In this document: in pieces, positions 24,735 to 32,873 of the stretch | How positions within the stretch are numbered: the stretch's first letter is position 1 | Layout: each line of letters opens with the position of its first letter | Source of the DNA: Salaquimonas sp. | Lineage (GTDB): Bacteria; Pseudomonadota; Alphaproteobacteria; Rhizobiales; Rhizobiaceae | Direction of reading: 5' to 3' | DNA: 38,838 nt | Assembly: GCA_022340185.1 (NCBI GenBank) | Contig: JAJDOK010000109.1 | Location: 1 to 38,838, forward strand | Made by a program: the position numbers and the translations under genes | The notes under the pieces: model-generated | The model's database searches: none | The model's input: the letters and a program-made list of their open reading frames with translations, nothing else | Told to the model about the DNA's origin: nothing

Positions 24735-24778
24735 GCAATTCCGGACGGAAAACCGGCATCCACTTTTCCTGGAATTAC
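24735..24778. repeat. GCAATTCC...GGAATTAC palindromic repeat
   Basis: This imperfect palindrome has ends GCAATTCC and GGAATTAC and a core GGAAAACCGGCATCCACTTTTCC. It abuts the stop codon of the DUF3237 gene on the other strand. The core is related to the repeat at 18152-18200. Confidence 0.55.
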
Positions 24779-24779
24779 T

Positions 24780-25238
24780 TCAAAGCACCTCGTAGACCTC
24801 GATCACGACCGAATTGGCGAAACGTGCGCCGGTGCCGATGAACAGCATGCGGTTGAGCCATTGGTAGCGTTCATCACCGGTCTCGAATTTCGGCGTGGTG
24901 CGCATGTAATACAGCGCCGGATCGACCTCCTCGCCGGCGGCGACGCGCGCCATCACCTCGGGCGGACCGTGGCGAAAGCCGAAATTGCGGATGTCGATCA
25001 GTGCGCCGTCATGGGTCTCGATCACATAGCGCGTGTCGAGTTCGGCGTAACCGTCCTCGTAGACGGTCTGCCAGTCCGCGCCGAAATCGAGCACCCTGCC
25101 CTTCAGCCGTTCGCCGGTGACGGTGCCACCCCTGATCGGAATGATCCTGACCCGGCGGCCTGGCAGGTCGCCCTTTTCCATCGGCTGGCCGAGCTCGGAG
25201 CGGATGGTGCACAGGTGTTCAAGGCCGGGCGTCTTCAT
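24780..25238 (-). CDS. DUF3237 family protein
   Basis: This 152-residue protein belongs to the DUF3237 (UPF0311) family, seen in its central pattern GERLKGRVLDFGADWQ, AELDTRYVIETHDGALIDI and the ending RYQWLNRMLFIGTG. The family forms a small beta-barrel and has no firmly established biochemical role that I know of. It starts four bases after the dctM stop and is the last gene of the dctPQM run, so it probably acts on, or protects the cell from, the imported compound. It has no membrane segment or signal peptide and should be cytoplasmic. A repeat lies immediately beyond its stop. Confidence 0.82.
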   Translation of the reverse strand: MKTPGLEHLCTIRSELGQPMEKGDLPGRRVRIIPIRGGTVTGERLKGRVLDFGADWQTVYEDGYAELDTRYVIETHDGALIDIRNFGFRHGPPEVMARVAAGEEVDPALYYMRTTPKFETGDERYQWLNRMLFIGTGARFANSVVIEVYEVL

Positions 25239-25242
25239 CGGC

Positions 25243-26538
25243 CTATTTCATCGTGTTCGGCAGCAACATCACGATAATCGGGAAGGCCACCAGCAATATG
25301 AGCCGGAAGATGTCGGAAACAATGAACGGCACCACACCGCGAAAGATGGTTGTCAGTTTCACCTCTTTCGCGATCGTGTTGATGACGAAGACGTTGATGC
25401 CGACCGGCGGTGTGATCAGGCCCAGTTCGGCGGTCATGACGATGATGATGCCGAACCACACCGGGTTGAAGCCCAGTTCCACGATTACCGGGAAGACGAT
25501 CGGCACCAGAAGGATGATCATCGCCATGGAATCGAGGATGCAGCCGGTGAAGACGAAGAAGAGCAAAATCAGCGACAGCGTTCCGTAGGAGCCGAGATTC
25601 ATGTTGATCAGCAATGAGGTGATCTTCTGCGGCGACTGCGTGATCGCAAGGAAATAGCTGAACAGCGAAGCACCGATCAGCACCGTGTAGACGGCGACCG
25701 AGGTCCTGAGCGCCTCCACGAGACTGTCGATAATACCGCGCATGTTGAGCCGGCCGCGCACGATGCCGATCACGATGGTCAGCAGCGCCCCCACCGCCGA
25801 GGCTTCCGTCGGTGTTGCGACGCCGAAATAGATGCTGCCCAGCACGGCCACGAAAAGCAGGATCACCGCCCAGATTCCGGAGAGCGAAAAAATCGCTTCC
25901 CTCAGATCGAATTTGATGCCTTCCGGAAGGCCCTTGCGATGACCGATGAGAACGGTGGCCATGTACATCACGACGGCCAGCAGACCCGGAATGATGCCGG
26001 CGATAAACAACTGGCCGACATCGGTTTCGGTTATGTAGCCATAGACCACCAGAACGACGGATGGCGGGATGAGAATGCCCAAAGTTCCGCCAGCCGCGAC
26101 CACGCCGGAGGCGACTTCCTCGCGATAGCCGAAACGCCGCATCTCCGGCAATGCGATCTTGGTCATGGTCGCCGCGGTCGCCACCGACGAACCGCAGATC
26201 GCGGCAAAGCCGGCACAGGCGGCAATGGTCGACAGTGCAAGCCCGCCCCGGAACGGCCCGAGCCACGCATTGCCGGCACGGAAGAGTTCACGCGACATGC
26301 CGGAATTGGTCGCTACCACGCCCATGAGGATGAAGAAGCTCACCAGCGAAAGGTTGAAATCGGTGATCACGCTGATGGGTGAAGCCGCCAGCAGGTTGAG
26401 CGCCGGCCCCATGCCGCGCACCGCACCGAAGCCGAAGACGCCGACAAGGCCCATGGCAATACCGATCGGCACCCGCAGCGCCGATATCGCGAACAGGACG
26501 ATGAAGCCGATGAGGGCGATCCAGTCACCGTTCGCCAT
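25243..26538 (-). CDS. dctM: TRAP transporter large permease DctM
   Basis: This 431-residue membrane protein with about a dozen hydrophobic segments is the ion-coupled channel of a TRAP importer. Typical features are AAICGSSVATAATMTKIALPEM, GGTLGILIPPSVVLVVYG and ELGLITPPVGINVFV. I chose the ATG at 26538 (MANGDWIALIGFIVLF); the frame extends 36 codons upstream inside dctQ without similarity. It overlaps dctQ by 14 bases. Confidence 0.93.
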   Translation of the reverse strand: MANGDWIALIGFIVLFAISALRVPIGIAMGLVGVFGFGAVRGMGPALNLLAASPISVITDFNLSLVSFFILMGVVATNSGMSRELFRAGNAWLGPFRGGLALSTIAACAGFAAICGSSVATAATMTKIALPEMRRFGYREEVASGVVAAGGTLGILIPPSVVLVVYGYITETDVGQLFIAGIIPGLLAVVMYMATVLIGHRKGLPEGIKFDLREAIFSLSGIWAVILLFVAVLGSIYFGVATPTEASAVGALLTIVIGIVRGRLNMRGIIDSLVEALRTSVAVYTVLIGASLFSYFLAITQSPQKITSLLINMNLGSYGTLSLILLFFVFTGCILDSMAMIILLVPIVFPVIVELGFNPVWFGIIIVMTAELGLITPPVGINVFVINTIAKEVKLTTIFRGVVPFIVSDIFRLILLVAFPIIVMLLPNTMK

Positions 26539-27052
26539 GTTCGATCTCCGCGAATTCGCTCGCCTCGCTGTGCTCCAGGCTGCCGCGTCCCTGCAGGATG
26601 AGGATGAGGCGCACGGCCACGGTGATGACGGCCGAGGCTGCTCCAACCCAGATCAGCGCAAACATCGGCCAGACCCTGATCTGCAGGTCGAAGGTCGATT
26701 CATTTCCGTTAAAGGCGCTTTCCGTCCGCACCAGGATCTTCCAGGCGAGCAGGATGACGAAGAACAGCAGCACGGACCAGGCGAAGGCATCGACCCAGCG
26801 ACGCACCCTGAGCGGCATCATCTCCGCAAACAGGTCGATCTTGATGTGACCGCCGCGATAACCGACCGAAGCAAATCCCCACATGACGCATGCGCCGATC
26901 ATCAGCCTCGACAGATCGAAAGCGTCAGGAATTGGCCGGGCGAAAAGGTACCGTCCGATGGTCGAGGCGACGATCAGGATCGTGACGGCGCCGAGTAGCA
27001 GACCGGCTACGACTTCGACGATCTGGCAATAGCGTTCCAAGAAGCGAATCAT
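26525..27052 (-). CDS. dctQ: TRAP transporter small permease DctQ
   Basis: This 175-residue protein has four membrane segments, with the DctQ-type sequences STIGRYLFARPIPDAFDLSR and GYRGGHIKIDLFAEMMP. It pairs with DctM to couple ion flow to solute uptake. The ATG at 27052 gives a normal-length protein; the frame continues 24 codons upstream without similarity. Confidence 0.92.
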   Translation of the reverse strand: MIRFLERYCQIVEVVAGLLLGAVTILIVASTIGRYLFARPIPDAFDLSRLMIGACVMWGFASVGYRGGHIKIDLFAEMMPLRVRRWVDAFAWSVLLFFVILLAWKILVRTESAFNGNESTFDLQIRVWPMFALIWVGAASAVITVAVRLILILQGRGSLEHSEASEFAEIEHGER

Positions 27053-27275
27053 GGTGCGAGCGGACTTGCAGTTTGAGTTGCGGTTGGTTCGGCGCCTACT
27101 GCCGGCTGGCAGGCAAGGCTGCACCGAACATCGATCATCCCGCCATTATTGAGGGAAATCCCGCGCGCTGGAAAGCCGGTTATTCCACAGGTCAGTCTGG
27201 CGAACCCGGCGACCGGCAAGGAGACGATCCCGTTCCTTGCCCGCCACGCAACCGGCTTCCCCTTTGGTCGGATAT
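27053..27275. other. dctP-dctQ intergenic gap, no gene seen
   Basis: These 223 bases lie between two genes of one transporter operon, which is unusually wide. Short open frames exist on both strands but none has recognisable similarity. No clear terminator was found, so the gap may only lower downstream expression relative to the binding protein. Confidence 0.4.
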
Positions 27276-28301
27276 CTAGTTCTTGTCCGGATAATAGGAA
27301 TCGTATTTTTTCAGTTCGTCAACGAGACTGGTATAGATCGCATCTCCGTCTGCACCCATCTCCTTCATCTTGGCCTTCCACTCAGTGGTGAGCGGGGCGG
27401 CCGCGTCCTGCCACATCTTCACCTGCTCGGCATTGGGCTTGTACATGTGGTGCTCGGGATCGGCGGCGATCTTGTCACGGCCGGCGGCCTCGAAATCCGC
27501 CCAACCCGAAGACATCTTCTCGGCCCATTCGGGCGTGCAGTGGTCTTCGACCACCTTGCGATCTTCGGGCGAAAGCGAAGCGAGCTTCGCCTTGTTGATC
27601 ACGAAGGCGTTGATCGAGGCATAGAAAGGCATGTCGAGATGGTGATGGACGAGGTTGTCCGCACCGAAGACATAGAGCGAACCCCAGGGGGATTCGGTGA
27701 CGTCGGCGGTACCCTTGGCGAGCGCGTCGCGCATGGCAGGTGCCGGCACCTGTACCGAAGCGCCGCCGAGCAAGTTGACAAAGCGTGCTTCCGTGCCGTT
27801 GGCCGGGCGAACATTCTTGCCCTTGATGTCGGCCGGCACAAGGATTTTCGACTTGCCGTGCAGCGTGCCCGGGTCATGGCTGATCGCCATGCAGAAATAG
27901 ACGTCGCTCATCTCCTTGTCGGCATAGTTCTTGTACCATTCGGTCAGCGCGGCGACGCCGCCCTTGGCATTGGCGAACAGGAACGGCAGTTCGGCAGCGG
28001 CCATGATCGGGAAACGGCCAGGCTGATAGCCAGGATTGATGAAGCCGATATCGGCGATACCGTCGCGGGCCATGTCGTAATGGTCCTTTGCGGCGCCCAG
28101 CTGCTGGGCCGGATAGATGGTGATGTGGATGCGTCCGTTCGAGGCTTCCTCGATGGACTTGGCCCAGGGCTCCATACCCAGTTTCTGAAGCGGATGGGTG
28201 GGCGGCACCCAATGGGCCAGGCTAAGATCGACCTCTGCGGCGGATGCCGCCTGTGAAAGGCCAAAGACAACGGCAATCGCCGCAAGCGTACGTGTATACA
28301 T
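27276..28301 (-). CDS. dctP: TRAP transporter periplasmic substrate-binding protein DctP
   Basis: This 341-residue binding protein has a signal peptide (residues 1 to about 22, ending ASA) and the mature start EVDLSLAHWVPPTHPLQ. Characteristic DctP segments include TIYPAQQLGAAKDHYDMARDG and DIKGKNVRPANGTEARFV, with the arginine region that binds the carboxylate of the substrate. TRAP systems usually import organic acids, so a carboxylated aromatic or hydroxyacid fits the island. The ATG at 28301 has a GGGAGGA site. The start codon overlaps a TGTATACA palindrome, which suggests control by the GntR protein. It is the first gene of dctP-dctQ-dctM-DUF3237. Confidence 0.93.
   Translation of the reverse strand: MYTRTLAAIAVVFGLSQAASAAEVDLSLAHWVPPTHPLQKLGMEPWAKSIEEASNGRIHITIYPAQQLGAAKDHYDMARDGIADIGFINPGYQPGRFPIMAAAELPFLFANAKGGVAALTEWYKNYADKEMSDVYFCMAISHDPGTLHGKSKILVPADIKGKNVRPANGTEARFVNLLGGASVQVPAPAMRDALAKGTADVTESPWGSLYVFGADNLVHHHLDMPFYASINAFVINKAKLASLSPEDRKVVEDHCTPEWAEKMSSGWADFEAAGRDKIAADPEHHMYKPNAEQVKMWQDAAAPLTTEWKAKMKEMGADGDAIYTSLVDELKKYDSYYPDKN
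28293..28300. promoter_or_regulatory. TGTATACA palindrome over the dctP start codon
   Basis: This exact palindrome occupies the start codon and the next two codons of dctP (Met-Tyr-Thr). Bound there, a repressor would act as a roadblock downstream of the transcription start. Because it is coding, chance is a somewhat better alternative here than for the other copies. Confidence 0.45.
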
Positions 28302-28753
28302 AGTTCCTCCCTTTCGTAGCATGCCGCAATCCTTCCTCGCGGCAGACGGCACATTGTTCAGGCGTGCTAGTATCATCACAATGCGGTCCAAAGGACAAGA
28401 GATTACTGGATTTGACCAATGTCTGAATGCCGCGACAGGTCGATGCGGCCAGTCTGGCGACAACCTTCTTAACCCATTGAGAATTTGGCGGTGGACCGCC
28501 ATGTGCATACAAACTATAACCGACCGCGGACGGAGCAGTCGGGACCGCAAGGATTCCAAGGTTGCAGTCTGGGGAGAGGGGACGGCCCGAATCAGCCCTT
28601 GTACGAGAGGCAAACGGCCCGACATGGCGAAGCGCTAACCATATTTCCCGATCGAGAGAATTTCGACAGGTCGGCGGGTCGAAATCTTTACCGGCTTCGT
28701 TGCATCAGGTGTCCTTAAAAACAGGGCAACATGGACGCAGGAGTACAGGCGTA
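28302..28753. promoter_or_regulatory. divergent region between dctP and the ThDP enzyme gene
   Basis: These 452 bases hold no convincing gene. For dctP, a possible minus-strand promoter is TTGTCC (28393-28398) and GATACT (28369-28374) with an 18-base spacer. On the side of the plus-strand gene, TGCATACA at 28504-28511 differs by one base from the island operator. Open frames that cross this stretch are upstream extensions of the flanking genes and lack similarity. Confidence 0.35.
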
Positions 28754-30427
28754 ATGAAAGTCGGCGACGCAATTGCTGATATCCTGAAACGTGAAGGCAT
28801 CGAGGTGCTGATCGGCTATCCGGTCAACCATGTTCTTGAGCACGCAGCTATCGCCGATATCCGCACGATCATCGTGCGCCAGGAGCGTACAGGACTGCAC
28901 ATGGCCGATGCCATGTCGCGGCTCTCCTCGGGCAAGAAGCTCGGCGCCTTCGCCATGCAACTCGGCCCGGGTACGGAGAACGCCTATGGCGCGGTGGCCC
29001 AGGCCTATGCCGAATCGGTGCCGGTCCTTGTCATACCGGGCGGGTACGCGCGCAAACTCATGCATGTCGATCCGAACTACAACGCATCGATCTCGATGCG
29101 CGACGTGTCGAAGTCGGCCGAACCGATCACGCTGCCCGAAGAGATCCCCAACATCTTCCGCCGAGCCTTCTCGAAACTGCGCAACGGTCGCGGCGGGCCG
29201 GTGATCGTCGAAATACCGAACGACATCTGGAACGCCGATGTCGACGTCTCGGGCTACAAGCCGGTGCTGTCGACACGCTACGGACCGGAAGCGGAAGCGG
29301 TCAGAGCCGCGGTCGACCTGCTCACTTCGACCAAACGCAGGGTCATCTATGCTGGTCAGGGCATTCATTACGCGCAGGCCTGGCCGCAACTCAAAGCGCT
29401 GGCCGAGCGACTCGCCATTCCGGTGTGCACGAGTCTCGAGGGCAAGAGTGCGTTCCCAGAGGATCACCCGCTGGCGCTCGGTTCCGGCGGCAATGCAATC
29501 CCGAAGACCGTACGCCATTTTCTCGACGAGGCCGACATCATCTTCGGCATCGGCTGCTCGTTCACCGAGACAGCCTTCGGCGTTGCGATGCCGCCGGAAA
29601 AGACGATCATCCACGCTACGCTCGATCCCGACCACGTCAACAAGGATGTCGAGGCACAGGTCGCATTGGTCGGTGACGCCGGCCTGACGCTCGACGCCAT
29701 TCTGGCCGAACTCGACCGGCGCGGCGAAAAGCAGCGCCCGTGGACGCATGCCGCCGACGAGATCGTGCAGGTGCGCTCGGCATGGCTGAACGAATGGCTG
29801 CCGAAACTGACCTCGAGCGAAACGCCGATGACACCCTATCGCGTCTTGTGGGATCTGCAGCGCACGGTCGATGTCGCCAATACCATCATCACGCACGACG
29901 CGGGCAGTCCGCGCGACCAGCTCTCGCCCTTCTGGGTCTCGACCGAGCCGCTGACCTATATCGGCTGGGGCAAGACGACCCAGCTTGGCTACGGCCTTGG
30001 GCTCGCCATGGGCGCCAAGCTCGCGCGGCCCGACAAATTGTGCATCAATGTGTGGGGCGATGCAGCGATCGGTTTCACCGGCATGGACTTCGAAACGGCG
30101 GTACGCGAACGTATCCCGATCCTGTCGATCCTCTTGAACAATTTTTCCATGGCGATGGAATTGCCGATCATGGCAGAATCGACCCGCAAATACCGCTCGA
30201 CCGACATTTCGGGAAATTATGCCGAATTCGCCAAGGCGCTCGGCGGTTATGGCGAACGGATCACCGATCCCGCCGAGATCGTGCCGGCGATCAAGCGCGG
30301 CATCGAGCAGACGAAAAACGGCGTGCCGGTTCTGCTGGAATTCATCACCAGCCAGGAACTGGCGGCGTCGAAATGGCCGGTCGGTTCGACACGGCAGGGG
30401 ACGAAGAAGATTGGACACTATATCTGA
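28754..30427 (+). CDS. thiamine diphosphate-dependent enzyme (acetolactate synthase / 2-hydroxyacyl-CoA lyase-like)
   Basis: The 557-residue protein has the three-domain layout of ThDP decarboxylases and ligases: a pyrimidine domain with catalytic Glu44 (VRQERTGLHMADA), a middle domain (about 190-320), and a pyrophosphate domain. The ThDP motif is GDA (435-437) rather than GDG, and the following GFTGMDFETAVRERIP ... LLNN resembles oxalyl-CoA decarboxylase and 2-hydroxyacyl-CoA lyase. The exact reaction is not determined; C-C bond cleavage or formation next to a carbonyl is expected. The ATG at 28754 is preceded by GCAGGAG; the frame runs 64 codons upstream without similarity. It is followed four bases later by an FAD oxidase, so the two probably act in sequence on a 2-hydroxy or 2-oxo acid. 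Confidence 0.8.
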   Translation: MKVGDAIADILKREGIEVLIGYPVNHVLEHAAIADIRTIIVRQERTGLHMADAMSRLSSGKKLGAFAMQLGPGTENAYGAVAQAYAESVPVLVIPGGYARKLMHVDPNYNASISMRDVSKSAEPITLPEEIPNIFRRAFSKLRNGRGGPVIVEIPNDIWNADVDVSGYKPVLSTRYGPEAEAVRAAVDLLTSTKRRVIYAGQGIHYAQAWPQLKALAERLAIPVCTSLEGKSAFPEDHPLALGSGGNAIPKTVRHFLDEADIIFGIGCSFTETAFGVAMPPEKTIIHATLDPDHVNKDVEAQVALVGDAGLTLDAILAELDRRGEKQRPWTHAADEIVQVRSAWLNEWLPKLTSSETPMTPYRVLWDLQRTVDVANTIITHDAGSPRDQLSPFWVSTEPLTYIGWGKTTQLGYGLGLAMGAKLARPDKLCINVWGDAAIGFTGMDFETAVRERIPILSILLNNFSMAMELPIMAESTRKYRSTDISGNYAEFAKALGGYGERITDPAEIVPAIKRGIEQTKNGVPVLLEFITSQELAASKWPVGSTRQGTKKIGHYI

Positions 30428-30431
30428 CGAC

Positions 30432-31817
30432 ATGGTTTCAGAAGCCGCGGCAAGCGTCATCGAAGCCCTGAAATCGATCCTGGGCGAGCGACTCGTCACC
30501 GGCCAGTCCGTGCGCGAGCACCACGCCCACGACACCTCACGGCTTGCGCCGCACATGCCCGACGCAGTGGCCTTTCCCAAGACCGAGGAAGAGGTGCAGG
30601 CGATCGTGAAAGCCTGCGCCGAACATGGCGTTCCGGTCGTGCCTTTCGGGGTTGGCTCGTCGATGGAAGGCCACACGATACCGGTCAAAGGCGGCATCTC
30701 GCTCGACACGCGCGAGATGAACCAGATCATCGAAATCCGGCCGGAGGATTTCATCGCCATCGTCCAGCCGGGTGTCACCCGCAAGCAATTGAATAACGAA
30801 CTGCGCGCGACAGGCCTGATGTTCTCGGTCGATCCCGGCGCCGACGCCTCGCTCGGCGGCATGGCGTCGACGCGCGGCAGCGGCACGACCGCCGTTCGCT
30901 ACGGCACGATGCGCGACAATGTCATGGCGCTCAGAGCTGTCGCCGGCGACGGCTCGGTCCTCAAGACCGGGTCGCAGGCGAAAAAGTCCTCGACCGGCTA
31001 CGATCTCACCCACCTCTTTGTCGGCGCGGAGGGCACGCTCGGCGTCATCACCGAACTCACGGTGAAGCTACACCCCATCCCCGAAGCGATCTCGTCGGCG
31101 ATCTGCGCCTTCGAAACGGTGCGTGGTGCGGTCGAAGCAGTCATCGCCACAATCCAATACGGCATTCCCGTCGCGCGCGTGGAATTCATGGACGAGGTGG
31201 CGATCGCCGCGGTCAACAATTATTCCAAACTCGGCCTGAAGGTCGCCCCCACCGTGTTCTTCGAATTCCACGGCACGCCTGCCTGGGTGGGCGAACAGGC
31301 GAAGATCGTCGAGGAAATCACGCGCGAATATGGCGGCCTGGATTTCAACTGGTCGGCCGATGCCGACGAACGTAACCGGCTGTGGCAGGCGCGACACGAC
31401 TCGTTCTGGGCAACCAAGGCGATCAAGCCGGGCTATGACCTTTACACCGGAGACATCTGCGTACCGATCTCGAAACTGGCCGAGAACATCGTCGCCGCGC
31501 GCGAGGATATCGACGCCTCGTCAATGACTGGCCAGATCATCGGCCATGTCGGCGACGGCAATTTCCACACCGCCTATCTGATGGAACCGGGCAACCGGCA
31601 ACACATCGAAGAGGCAGAAACCATGGCCAAGCGGCTGGTGGAGCGCGCGCTCGCGGACGGCGGCACGGCTTCCGGCGAACACGGCATCGGTATCGAAAAG
31701 CTGAAATTCATGCGCGCCGAACATGGCGACGAAGCAGTCGAGGCGATGAAGCGCATCAAGCGCGCGCTTGACCCCAGGGGCATCATGAACCCCGGCAAGA
31801 TGGGGGACAAGGGTTAG
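30432..31817 (+). CDS. FAD-linked 2-hydroxyacid dehydrogenase (GlcD / D-lactate dehydrogenase type)
   Basis: This 461-residue flavoprotein oxidises a D-2-hydroxyacid to the 2-oxoacid. The FAD-binding type 4 domain shows VPVVPFGVGSSMEGHTIPV and GAEGTLGVITELTVKLHP; the C-terminal FAD-oxidase domain shows GHVGDGNFHTAYL and GEHGIGIEKLKFM. The length fits bacterial D-lactate dehydrogenase (cytochrome)-type enzymes. I use the ATG at 30432, four bases after the preceding stop, though no clear ribosome binding site is seen; a TTG at 30411 is possible and would overlap the ThDP gene. In this setting D-mandelate-like or glycolate-like substrates are both possible; the former would feed the decarboxylase fusion. 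That link is inference. Confidence 0.88.
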   Translation: MVSEAAASVIEALKSILGERLVTGQSVREHHAHDTSRLAPHMPDAVAFPKTEEEVQAIVKACAEHGVPVVPFGVGSSMEGHTIPVKGGISLDTREMNQIIEIRPEDFIAIVQPGVTRKQLNNELRATGLMFSVDPGADASLGGMASTRGSGTTAVRYGTMRDNVMALRAVAGDGSVLKTGSQAKKSSTGYDLTHLFVGAEGTLGVITELTVKLHPIPEAISSAICAFETVRGAVEAVIATIQYGIPVARVEFMDEVAIAAVNNYSKLGLKVAPTVFFEFHGTPAWVGEQAKIVEEITREYGGLDFNWSADADERNRLWQARHDSFWATKAIKPGYDLYTGDICVPISKLAENIVAAREDIDASSMTGQIIGHVGDGNFHTAYLMEPGNRQHIEEAETMAKRLVERALADGGTASGEHGIGIEKLKFMRAEHGDEAVEAMKRIKRALDPRGIMNPGKMGDKG

Positions 31818-31873
31818 GCTCCAGGTGCGGGGCCGGAATGCTTGCCGGTCACCGCGCGACCAGGTTTCCGGGA

Positions 31874-32086
31874 TCAGCGCGCCGCGCGCTTCCCGCCAGA
31901 GACGGTGGCGGATGATGGCGCCTCCTGCGCCAGCCGGGCCTTTCTTAGCCGCTCCGTCTTTGCGTTGCGCTTTTCCACTTCGATGTCAGTGATCTGCTTC
32001 ACTGCCCTGTCGGTTATTTGCGCCTTCGATTCACCCTTGGAAGGTGCCGGCTTGAAAAGGTTCTTGGTCGTGATCTTTCTGGCCAT
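31874..32086 (-). CDS. small basic conserved protein of unknown function
   Basis: The protein has 70 residues and is rich in Lys, Arg and Ala. It has a predicted helical middle (ESKAQITDRAVKQITDIEVE) and a charged tail (KRNAKTERLRKARLAQE). Similar short proteins with a KGESKAQ-type start are, as I recall, frequent in Rhizobiales, but no function is known to me. It lies just beyond the csp terminator and convergent to the FAD oxidase gene. It could be nucleic-acid binding, judged only by its charge. Confidence 0.65.
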   Translation of the reverse strand: MARKITTKNLFKPAPSKGESKAQITDRAVKQITDIEVEKRNAKTERLRKARLAQEAPSSATVSGGKRAAR

Positions 32087-32117
32087 CCATGCATCCTTTC
32101 AATGGAGTTTTGATAGA

Positions 32118-32143
32118 CAAAAAGCCGGGCTTGCGCCCGGCTT
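32118..32143 (-). terminator. rho-independent terminator of the csp gene
   Basis: The stem AAGCCGGGC / GCCCGGCTT with loop TTGC (32122-32143) is followed, on the minus strand, by a run of five T residues. It lies about 60 bases beyond the csp stop. Confidence 0.85.
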
Positions 32144-32201
32144 CCGATCATTCCCGACGCCACCGCGCCAGTACATCCGTGGTCGCGCGTGGCAGGGAAG
32201 T

Positions 32202-32411
32202 TTATGCCGCTTGCAGGTTTTCCGCGGCGCTCTTGCCCGAGCGGCTGTCCTTGACGATTTCGAAGGTCAGCTTCTGGCCTTCGACGAGGCCGGTCATGCC
32301 CGCGCGTTCTACGGCGGTGACATGAACGAAAATGTCGGACGAACCGTCGTCGGGCTGGATGAAACCGAAGCCGCGCGCGGAGTTGAAGAATTTTACAGTA
32401 CCAGTAGTCAT
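32202..32411 (-). CDS. cold-shock protein (CspA family)
   Basis: This 69-residue single OB-fold RNA/DNA chaperone has the two RNA-binding motifs GFGFIQ and IFVHV and starts TTGTVKFFNSARGFG. The gene has a long AT-rich leader of about 140 bases from the predicted promoter, as is common for cold-shock mRNAs, and a strong terminator. Alphaproteobacteria carry several such genes, so no cold-specific role can be claimed. Confidence 0.95.
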   Translation of the reverse strand: MTTGTVKFFNSARGFGFIQPDDGSSDIFVHVTAVERAGMTGLVEGQKLTFEIVKDSRSGKSAAENLQAA

Positions 32412-32873
32412 GACGATTTTTCCTTTTAATCGGTCATAGTCTTTTGCCCGGATCGCAACAGGCGGTCCGGCGCAATTAAAGTCGATTTTGAAGGAGAAAC
32501 CGTTAGCTGGCGCGCAAGGGCGCTAAAAACAAATTCCGACAGCAAGATCGATTTTGCCTATATAGTACCTTTCGGCAAAAAAACAAGGAAATACGACTAC
32601 GGCATTTCAGAAAAATTCCATGCCGCAAGCGAAAACAGGATTTTACAGAATTTCCTCTATCAGTGAGGGTAAATAAGTGTTAGGCCGTTTCCATCCGTAT
32701 CTATAAGCGCCCCTTTGGAGCCAAGGGCGGCTGGCCGGTGACGCGATCTCGTGTCGCCTGTGTGCGCCAGCCGTGGTTTTCATCACATTCACGGGATTGA
32801 TTGTGCAGGCGCTTCACAAGCGGCCGCATTCTTTGCCGGCCGGATATTCCTCATTTCCAAGTAAGGAAACCGT
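32412..32873. promoter_or_regulatory. csp / rpsU divergent intergenic region
   Basis: These 462 bases contain the csp leader and promoter on the minus strand and the upstream region of rpsU on the plus strand. A hairpin-forming segment CGCCC ... GGGCG is present near 32708-32729. The region is more AT-rich than the flanking genes. I see no coding sequence or recognisable small RNA. Confidence 0.5.
32559..32586 (-). promoter_or_regulatory. sigma70-type promoter for csp
   Basis: On the minus strand, TTGTTT (32581-32586) and TATATA (32559-32564) are separated by 16 bases. This predicts a start near 32552 and a leader of about 140 bases. Confidence 0.5.

Noticed and set aside
28715..30886. A 723-residue minus-strand open frame
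   Set aside because: It is entirely antisense to the ThDP enzyme and FAD oxidase genes, which have clear family motifs; the translation shows no recognisable domain.
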